Of a DNA stretch of 64,000 nt, positions 57,710-64,000 are shown in pieces. The notes below the pieces were generated by a model. The model was not told where the DNA came from. It ran no database searches and saw nothing but the letters and a program-made list of their open reading frames with translations. The first letter of the stretch is position 1, and each line of letters opens with the position of its first letter. The translations under genes and the position numbers were made by a program. The DNA lies in NCBI RefSeq assembly GCF_900101045.1, contig NZ_FNFN01000001.1, positions 744,001 through 808,000 on the forward strand, written 5' to 3'. The stretch comes from Nocardioides sp. YR527 (GTDB taxonomy: Bacteria; Actinomycetota; Actinomycetes; Propionibacteriales; Nocardioidaceae).

Positions 57710-59349
57710 CAGTCGGCCAGGTAGGCGGCGCCGCTGATGCGCACGACGCCGTCGGAGAAGACGGAGACGCCGGCGATCTGCTTCGACAGCCCGGTCAGGT
57801 TCCGCTGGCGGTAGAGGTAGACGATCGGGTTGTCCTCCTGGACCTGGGCGATCGCCTTGCCGTAGAGATCGGCGCGCTCGGCGGTATCCGTCTCCGAGGA
57901 GGCGTCGGTGAGGAGCTTGTCGACCTCGGCGTTGCTGTAGCCCATGGTGTTCTGGCCCGCGCCGGTGGTGAGGAAGTTGAAGGTGTTGCCGTTGGGGTCG
58001 ACGCGTCCGGACCAGCCCAGCTGCATCGCCTCGAAGGCGCCGCGGTCGTTGTTGTCCAGGAGCGTGGTGTACTCCACGGGCTCGATCCGCAGGTCGAAGC
58101 CGGCCGCCTCGACCTGAGCCTGGAGCGCCTGGGCGAACTGCAGGCTGCTCGGGGTGTTGGAGGTCTGCATCGTCACCTTCAGCGGGGTGGTGACACCCGC
58201 CTCCTCGAGCAGCTTCTTGGCCCCTGCCGGGTCGTGCTCCGGGCACGCCTGGGAGGCCTCACTGGCGAACTCGCTGTTGTCCGCGATCGGCGAGCAGGTC
58301 GGGTCGTAGTAGCCGTGGAAGACGCTCTGCACCAGCTGCTCGCGGTCGACCGCCATCGAGAACGCCTGGCGTACGTCCTTGCTCTTCGCGATCGGGGTGT
58401 CGATCTGCGCGACCGGGGTGCCGACGCCGTTCTCGTTGCCGATGTTGATCTGGACGCCCTGGTAGCCGAAGGAACCCACCTGCATCATCGACAGCTCGCT
58501 GTCCTTGCGGAGGTCTGCCATGTCCGCCGGCGCGAGCGAGTCGGCGACCTGGACGTCGCCGGACTTGAGGTTGGCCGCGCGGATGGAGGCGTCGGTCATG
58601 ATCCGGTAGACGATCTTGTCCAGGTGGATGTTCTCGGCGTCGTAGTAGCCGGGGTCCTTCTCGACGGTGATGGAGGTGCCGGGGACCCGGTCGACGAACT
58701 TGAACGGACCGACACAGGTCGGGTGGTCGGCGAAGTTGTCGCCCAGCTCCTTCAGCGCGGTGGGCGACATGATCATCCCGGCACGGTCGGCCAGCGAGGC
58801 CGTCAGCGGTGAGAACGGCTCCTTGAACCTCAGCCGCACCTCGTACGGCCCGCTCGCCTCGACCTCGCTCAGCGTCCCGAGCTCGCTGGCGCGCGAGGAG
58901 TCCGGCTTGGTGAGGTTCCGCTTCAGCGTGGTCACCACGGCTGCCGCGTCGAGCGGCGTCCCGTCGGCGAACTTCACGCCCTCCTTGACCGGGAAGGTGG
59001 CGACCAGGCCGCCCTCGGAGAGCTCGGGAAGCGCGGTGGCCAGCATCGGCACGATCCCGCCGTCGGCGTCGATGTCGTAGAGCTTCTGGCAGACGGTCTC
59101 CATCACGTAGCGCGTGTAGAGCGAGGACGACGTGGTCGGGTCGAGCGCGTCAGGGTCGGCGGAGAGGCCCATGGTGAGCGTCCCGCCCTCCTTGATCTCC
59201 TTCTCGCCGATCCCGATCGTGGTGACGACATCACCCGCGACCTTGTCGGAGGACTCGGTCGAGGTCTTCTGGACCTCGCTGCAGGCACTCGCGCTCAGGG
59301 CGAGGGCGAAGACGGCGGCGTACGCAGCAAGGCGGGGTATCCGTGGCAT
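57709..59349 (-). CDS. ABC transporter substrate-binding lipoprotein, family 5 (DppA/OppA-like)
   Basis: 546 residues. Signal peptide with lipobox LSASAC (lipid on C23). LTMGLSADPDALDPTTSSSLYTRYVMETVCQKLYDID opens the SBP_bac_5 domain and RQAFSMAVDREQLVQSVFHGY is its later signature. It is first in the operon, preceded by GGAGCAG. Genome context suggests gamma-glutamyl peptides or glutathione; family members also bind di- and oligopeptides or nickel. Confidence 0.91.
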   Translation of the reverse strand: MPRIPRLAAYAAVFALALSASACSEVQKTSTESSDKVAGDVVTTIGIGEKEIKEGGTLTMGLSADPDALDPTTSSSLYTRYVMETVCQKLYDIDADGGIVPMLATALPELSEGGLVATFPVKEGVKFADGTPLDAAAVVTTLKRNLTKPDSSRASELGTLSEVEASGPYEVRLRFKEPFSPLTASLADRAGMIMSPTALKELGDNFADHPTCVGPFKFVDRVPGTSITVEKDPGYYDAENIHLDKIVYRIMTDASIRAANLKSGDVQVADSLAPADMADLRKDSELSMMQVGSFGYQGVQINIGNENGVGTPVAQIDTPIAKSKDVRQAFSMAVDREQLVQSVFHGYYDPTCSPIADNSEFASEASQACPEHDPAGAKKLLEEAGVTTPLKVTMQTSNTPSSLQFAQALQAQVEAAGFDLRIEPVEYTTLLDNNDRGAFEAMQLGWSGRVDPNGNTFNFLTTGAGQNTMGYSNAEVDKLLTDASSETDTAERADLYGKAIAQVQEDNPIVYLYRQRNLTGLSKQIAGVSVFSDGVVRISGAAYLAD

Positions 59350-59415
59350 GGCTGCTCCTGGTGGTGGGGGAACGCGGGCAACGAACTGAATGCAATCATC
59401 AAGGATTCACCACGG

Positions 59416-59425
59416 TTGTATACAA
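59416..59425. promoter_or_regulatory. GntR-type operator in the peptide-uptake operon promoter
   Basis: TTGTATACAA is a perfect 10-bp palindrome about 67 nt before the binding protein start. It matches the TNGTNNACNA pattern of FadR/FCD-type GntR sites and overlaps a -10-like TATACA on the minus strand, with TTTACC 16 nt further up. Confidence 0.6.
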
Positions 59426-59515
59426 TGTGTGCCGATTGGGTAAATCGGTCAAGGTCACATGCACCGACAGGTGTCAGGAGACAGGTGCGCCAGTCCTGAC
59501 CGTTAAGGACGACTC

Positions 59516-60637
59516 ATGAGTGCGCCAGCGGTCCGGGGCCGCCTGCAATGGTCAGTGGTCGTGCCGATCCTCGCCGTGGTGGTGCTGGTGTTCGCGTGGC
59601 AGCGCCACGACCACTGGACGATCCTGGCCGTGGTGGCTGCGGTGCTGATCGGCGCGGTACTGAGCGCGGTCCACCACGCCGAGGTCGTCGCCCACAGGGT
59701 CGGCGAGCCGTTCGGCTCACTGATCCTGGCGATCGCGGTGACCGTGATCGAGGTCGGACTGATCGTGATGCTGATGACCAGCGGGGGCGACAGCACCAGC
59801 ACGTACGCCCGCGACACCGTCTTCGCCGCGGTGATGATCACCCTCAACGGCATCGTCGGGCTCTCGCTCATGGTCGGCGCACTCAAGCACGGGCTGGTCA
59901 GCTTCAACGCCGCGGGCACCGGCTCGGCGGTCGCCACCGTCATCGCCCTGGCCGGTCTCACCCTGGTGCTGCCGAGGTTCACGACCTCGGCGCAGGGCCC
60001 GCAGTACTCGACCTCGCAGCTCGCCTTCGCCGCGGTCGCCTCGCTGGCGCTCTACGTCGCCTTCCTCTTCACCCAGACTGTCCGCCACCGCGACTTCTTC
60101 CTCCCCGTCACCAGCGACGAGCACGGCCGGATGACCGGTCTGGTCGACCTCGACGAGGACGGCCACGCCGACCCGCCCTCGGCGGGCGAGGCCGGCCTCA
60201 GTCTGGCGCTCCTCCTGGTCTCCCTCATCTCCGTGGTCGGCCTGGCGAAGGTCCTCTCCCCCACCATCGAGAGCACCGTCAAGAGTCTCGGGTTCCCCTA
60301 CGCCGTGGTCGGCGTCGTGATCGCCCTTCTCGTCCTCGCTCCCGAGTCGATCGCCGCGGTCCGCAACGCCTCCCGGGACCGGGTCCAGACCAGCCTCAAC
60401 CTCGCCTACGGCTCCGCGATGGCGTCGATCGGTCTCACCATCCCCGCCCTCGCCGTCGCGATGATCTGGCTCACCGGTCCGCTCGAGCTGGGCCTCGAGC
60501 CGACCCAGATCGTGCTGCTGGTGATCTCCGTCTTCGTCACCGGGCTCACCGTCGTCCAGGGCCGCGTCTACGCCCTGCAGGGGTTCGTCCACCTGGTCCT
60601 GCTGGCCGCGTTCCTGTTCCTCTCGATGCAGCCCTAG
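59516..60637 (+). CDS. chaA: Calcium/sodium:proton antiporter, ChaA-like
   Basis: 373 residues with about eleven membrane helices. Two inverted CaCA-type repeats: HHAEVVAHRVGEPFGSLILAIAVTVIEVGLIVML in the first half and VIALLVLAPESIAAVRNASRDRVQTSLNLAYGSAMASIGLTIPALA in the second, each with the conserved acidic residue. Exports Ca2+ or Na+ for H+. AAGGA lies about 8 nt before the ATG. Convergent with the large ATPase; 4-nt gap. Confidence 0.9.
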   Translation: MSAPAVRGRLQWSVVVPILAVVVLVFAWQRHDHWTILAVVAAVLIGAVLSAVHHAEVVAHRVGEPFGSLILAIAVTVIEVGLIVMLMTSGGDSTSTYARDTVFAAVMITLNGIVGLSLMVGALKHGLVSFNAAGTGSAVATVIALAGLTLVLPRFTTSAQGPQYSTSQLAFAAVASLALYVAFLFTQTVRHRDFFLPVTSDEHGRMTGLVDLDEDGHADPPSAGEAGLSLALLLVSLISVVGLAKVLSPTIESTVKSLGFPYAVVGVVIALLVLAPESIAAVRNASRDRVQTSLNLAYGSAMASIGLTIPALAVAMIWLTGPLELGLEPTQIVLLVISVFVTGLTVVQGRVYALQGFVHLVLLAAFLFLSMQP

Positions 60638-60641
60638 CCGG

Positions 60642-63600
60642 TCACGGGGCCGGAACCTCGTCGAGCCCGACCTCCAGCTTCGGGAACGAGTGGCCCTCGG
60701 CATCCTTGAGCACCGTGTACTGCACATCCACGTGCGGCTCGATGGCGCTGTGCTTGTCGTTGGGCGCGCCGATGATGAGCTGGAATCCGAGGCCTCGCCA
60801 GGCGCCGATGGCACGGCCGGTGAAGCGGGCGTCGGCCTTGATCAGCGCCTCGTCGAGGAAGACCGGCGCGTAGCGCGGCCGGTCGGCTCCGGCGTCGCCG
60901 AGCTGGTAGCGCAGCGCCGCGCCGACGATGAAGGCGACCAGCTCCTGCGACTCGCCGCCGGACTTCTCGCCGATGTGATCGTAGAGGGCGACGTGCTCAC
61001 CGGTGTCGGCGGTGACCTTCTCGGCGCTGACCCGGACGTGGTTGCGTACGTCGATCAGGTCGGCGAAGTCCGGTGCCGTGCGGCGCATGCGGTCGATGAG
61101 GCGGGCCATCCGGGTGTAGGCCTGCTCCCGGGTCTCGTTGGACGAGGCCTTCTCGATCAGGTCGCGCACCGCGCGGAGCTCCTTGCGGAAACGGCCACGC
61201 ACCGCCGACTGGCCCTCCTGGGTGTCGATCCGGAGCCGGTGGCCGTCGTCGTTGAACGGCAGCTCGGCGAGGATCTGGTTGATCGGGTCGATCCGGTCGC
61301 GGATCTCGCGCACCGCCCGCGACAGGGTCGAGTCGAGGTTGGTCAGGTCGTTGCCCGACAGCTTCAGCAGCGAGTCACGCCACTCGACCTCGAGCTCGTG
61401 CAGGCCGCTGGTCTGCAGCTCGTCGAGGAGACGGTCGAAGTCGGCGTAGGAGGCATCGGGGTCGGTGTGGAGGTTGGGGTTGGGCCAGCGTTCGAGGAAC
61501 GCCTCGAAGGTCTGCCGCAGCTGGGCGCGGGCGGCGCCGATCGTCTCCTGCGCGGCGGCGCGGTCGGAGTCGAGGCTCTCGCCCGCCCGGGCGAAGACGG
61601 CGTCGAGCTCGGCGAGCGCGTCCTCGCGCCGGCCGGCGTCCTCGCCGCCGGCCGCCTTGAAGAGCTGCTCGAGATAGTCGGCCTGGGCCGGGGCGACATC
61701 GGTGCCCGACGCGGCCGCGTCCTCCAGCGCGTCCTTGGCCCGGTCGACCTGCTCGACGACGTCGCTCCAGCGCGCGTCGAGGTCCTTGACGGTGCTCTTG
61801 GCGGCGCCGATGCCCTCGCGCAGCGAGTCGACCTTGGCGCGAGCGCTCTTCAGTCGCTCCTGGACCGTGGCGATCTCCGGGTTGTCGGCGGTGACCTCCT
61901 CGATCACCGCGGCCCACCGGTCGCGCTCCGCGGTGGCTCCGGCGACGTCGACCTGGTCCCACGTCAGCGCGGAGACCGCCTTGAAGGACGTACGTCGCAG
62001 GTCGAGCTCCTTGATGGCGCGCTCGGCCTCGCCGACCGCGACCTTCGCCGCCTCCGCGTCCGTGCGGGCGGTCTCGAGGATCTCGGTGAGCTCGGCGACG
62101 CGGCGGGTGTTGGTGAAGCCGAGCACGTTGCCGCCACCGTGGCCGCCGTGGGCGCCGCGGGTCCCCTGGGAGACCTGGCCGGTGACGGTCAGGGCCATCC
62201 GGTGCTGGCCGAGCAGCGCGGGCGTCTGCACGCAGACGTAGCCGTGCCGCTCCGTCAGCCGCTTCTTGAGCCAGCCGGTGAACACGCCCCGGCGGTAGTC
62301 CAGGCGTCCCGGCAGGGTGCCCTCGTCGAGACCGTGCCCACCGTCCTTCAGACCGGTCGGGACTGCCTCGTAGCGGATCCGCGTGCGCTGTCGCACCGAC
62401 TCGATCGCCGCCCGGAAGGCGCCGACGTGAGCGGCGTCGACGAGCATCGTGGTCGCGAACCCGCCCAGCGCCAGGTTGAACGCCTCGCGCCAGGCCTCGT
62501 GCTCGGTGCGCACCTCGACGAGCTCGCCGACGAACGGCATCTCGGCCGGGCTGAGCCCGGCCGCCTCCGCGAGCACAGCGCGGGCTGCGCGCAGCGGCTC
62601 AGGGATGTTGTTCTTCGTATTCTCAGCATCGGCGAGATCGCCCTCGAGCCGGCCGACCTGGCCGATCGCATCAGCCTCGGCCGAGCGAGCCGCCGCGTAG
62701 GCGTTGAGGGCGGTCGTGCGAGCATCGTCGTCGACCAGGGCCTCCTGCGCCGTTGCCCGGAGGTCCGAGAACTCGTCAGGGGTCGCGGCCGCCGACCCGA
62801 GGACCGCCAGCTCCTTGTCGAGCGCCTCGCGGGCGCGACGTACGTTGTCCACCCGGGTCTCGGCGGACCTGATCTCGCGGGTGGCCTCCTCGAGGCGCCG
62901 GCCGCCGGATGCGGCGACCGTGACCGCGAGCCCGTCACGCTCGGACTCGGCGGCGTCGATGAGCGCCTGCTTCTCGGCCACCGCCTTCTCCGCCGCGCTC
63001 TTACGGGCGCTGAGGTCCGCCTCCAGCTCGCTGAGCAGGTCGACCCGCTTGCCGGCACGCCAGAGCCCGGCGGGGGTGGCCTCGTCACCGAAGACACCGA
63101 TCCCGTCGATCACCTCGAGCCTGGCGGCGGCGTCCTCGATCGCCGCCCGGTGCTCGCGGATCGGCGTCAGCGCACGCACCTGCTGCTGGGCAGTGACCAT
63201 CCGGTCGCGGGTCGCGGAGAGCTCGTCGAAGTGGGCGACGACGCCGTCGGCGGTCTCGAGCGTCTCGGGCTCCTCGAGCACCATCTTCTTGTAGAGGTCG
63301 TCGACCGTGGTGATCTGCTGTCCCGCCTGGATCCTTCCCAGCAGGTTGACAGCCTTCTCCCCGTCTCCCGCGGCGCCGATCCCGAGCGCGGAGTGGATCC
63401 GCGCGGTGAAGTCGCGGTCGGTGTCGATCGGGGTCAGCCCGACCTCGGAGACCGAGGTGCGGGTGAACCGGTGGGCGGCCGCCGGTTCCAGAGAACGTAC
63501 GTCGAACCCCGCCTCGGCCACGGCACGGAGCTTGGTCACGTCGTCGAGGTTCTTGGCGGACGCGGGAACGTACCAGGCACGGACCGCGGTGAAGCGTGCG

Positions 63601-64000
63601 CCGGTCTGGTCCTCCCAGGTCATCGCGATCGCCGACCAGGTGTCGCGACCGTCTCCGCGCAGCACCCGGATCTTGGTGCCGTCGGCGGTCTTGGCCTCAT
63701 CGATCTTCCCGCGGGCATAGGAGAGGATGTTGCGCTGGTCCTGGCCGCGCGGACGGCCCACGACCCCACCGTTGGAGGCACCGTTGAAGGGCGTCGTGTG
63801 GGGCATGATCAACGCGATGTAGGCGTCCATCAGCGTCGACTTGCCCGACCCGGAGCCTCCGGTGAGCAGCGTCGCGGTCGGCGAGAAGCGCACCCGGTGG
63901 GCACCGTCGTAGCCGCCCCAGTTGACCAGCTGCAGCTCGCTCGCGACCCACTGCCGGCCGGTCGAGCGGGCGGGGATGAGGCCGAAGAGGCTGTCGATCA
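60642..64000 (-). CDS. MukB/JetC-type SMC-like ATPase (Wadjet/MksB-like), N-terminus beyond window
   Basis: At least 1119 residues; the frame stays open to the right edge. LVNWGGYDGAHRVRFSPTATLLTGGSGSGKSTLMDAYIAL is the N-terminal half with Walker A; long coiled coils follow. Near the C-terminus KSGGESQELVAFIVGAALRYQLG is the ABC signature and PVFLDEALIKADARFTGRAI the Walker B. The VxFLDEAxxKADxxFxGRA pattern is that of JetC/MksB proteins, which extrude DNA loops and restrict plasmids. Their JetA and JetB partners would be upstream, off the right end. JetD normally follows JetC, but here chaA follows on the other strand. Confidence 0.82.
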   Translation of the reverse strand, partial: IDSLFGLIPARSTGRQWVASELQLVNWGGYDGAHRVRFSPTATLLTGGSGSGKSTLMDAYIALIMPHTTPFNGASNGGVVGRPRGQDQRNILSYARGKIDEAKTADGTKIRVLRGDGRDTWSAIAMTWEDQTGARFTAVRAWYVPASAKNLDDVTKLRAVAEAGFDVRSLEPAAAHRFTRTSVSEVGLTPIDTDRDFTARIHSALGIGAAGDGEKAVNLLGRIQAGQQITTVDDLYKKMVLEEPETLETADGVVAHFDELSATRDRMVTAQQQVRALTPIREHRAAIEDAAARLEVIDGIGVFGDEATPAGLWRAGKRVDLLSELEADLSARKSAAEKAVAEKQALIDAAESERDGLAVTVAASGGRRLEEATREIRSAETRVDNVRRAREALDKELAVLGSAAATPDEFSDLRATAQEALVDDDARTTALNAYAAARSAEADAIGQVGRLEGDLADAENTKNNIPEPLRAARAVLAEAAGLSPAEMPFVGELVEVRTEHEAWREAFNLALGGFATTMLVDAAHVGAFRAAIESVRQRTRIRYEAVPTGLKDGGHGLDEGTLPGRLDYRRGVFTGWLKKRLTERHGYVCVQTPALLGQHRMALTVTGQVSQGTRGAHGGHGGGNVLGFTNTRRVAELTEILETARTDAEAAKVAVGEAERAIKELDLRRTSFKAVSALTWDQVDVAGATAERDRWAAVIEEVTADNPEIATVQERLKSARAKVDSLREGIGAAKSTVKDLDARWSDVVEQVDRAKDALEDAAASGTDVAPAQADYLEQLFKAAGGEDAGRREDALAELDAVFARAGESLDSDRAAAQETIGAARAQLRQTFEAFLERWPNPNLHTDPDASYADFDRLLDELQTSGLHELEVEWRDSLLKLSGNDLTNLDSTLSRAVREIRDRIDPINQILAELPFNDDGHRLRIDTQEGQSAVRGRFRKELRAVRDLIEKASSNETREQAYTRMARLIDRMRRTAPDFADLIDVRNHVRVSAEKVTADTGEHVALYDHIGEKSGGESQELVAFIVGAALRYQLGDAGADRPRYAPVFLDEALIKADARFTGRAIGAWRGLGFQLIIGAPNDKHSAIEPHVDVQYTVLKDAEGHSFPKLEVGLDEVPAP

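Noticed and set aside
55878-58246. 511-aa and 496-aa long versions of the two permeases
   Set aside because: The extra N-terminal parts are out-of-frame shadows of the upstream genes; true starts form the ATGA and TGATG overlaps at 56759 and 57709.
1-64000. tRNA, rRNA, insertion sequences, prophage or integrative element
   Set aside because: No cloverleaf, rRNA segment, transposase, integrase or phage structural gene is seen in any frame, and codon use is uniform across the window.

Overview
The window is 64 kb of a high-GC actinobacterial chromosome. GC-rich third positions, GTG starts, F420-type enzymes and leaderless promoters all fit. Gene order at 37-47 kb matches the block around Mycobacterium tuberculosis Rv1822-Rv1832, but overall character fits a Nocardioides-like soil actinomycete better than a mycobacterium; that genus call is inference. 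I see no rRNA, tRNA, CRISPR array, insertion sequence or prophage. Coding is dense and no gap exceeds 300 bases.

Layout. 0-8 kb: a truncated LuxR/MalT-type ATPase regulator, a VAO/BBE flavoenzyme, small PPOX and membrane proteins, an M20 amidohydrolase, and an MFS/DUF202 operon. 8.2-15 kb: a TetR regulator divergent from an overlapping catabolic operon (CoA ligase, acyl-CoA dehydrogenase, SdsA-type alkylsulfatase, acyl-CoA carboxylase subunit). Near-identical 15-bp operators lie at the TetR promoter, the MFS operon and the M20 start, suggesting one small regulon. 15-29 kb: mostly single housekeeping or redox genes (F420 LLM oxidoreductase with HxlR, DoxX/MauE proteins, S37 peptidase, SPW protein, VOC, EEP and PHP hydrolases, cyclophilin lipoprotein, SoxR, SDR with a divergent QueA-like protein, OsmC). 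A 3+3 inverted array of 21-bp repeats sits between the cyclophilin and soxR genes. 29-37 kb: PepN, SbcCD and a secreted SGNH hydrolase.

37-47 kb, minus strand: the conserved pgsA2-like / DUF881 / small basic protein / DUF881 / gcvH / garA-like FHA / FtsR-type MerR / DUF151 nuclease / MerR / gcvP block, with a glycine riboswitch ahead of gcvP. 47-51 kb: two CNNM/CorC-type membrane proteins and a Tat-exported cholesterol-oxidase-like GMC enzyme. 52-59 kb: a tightly overlapping minus-strand operon for oligopeptide or gamma-glutamyl peptide uptake (SBP, two permeases, gamma-glutamyltransferase, fused double ATPase, GntR), with a GntR-type palindrome in its promoter. 59.5-64 kb: a ChaA-type antiporter, then a large MukB/JetC (Wadjet/MksB-like) ATPase running off the right edge; its partner genes would lie outside the window and no JetD follows it.

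Recurrent theme: at least ten genes have a TANNNT hexamer 6-7 nt before the start codon and appear to be transcribed without a leader.
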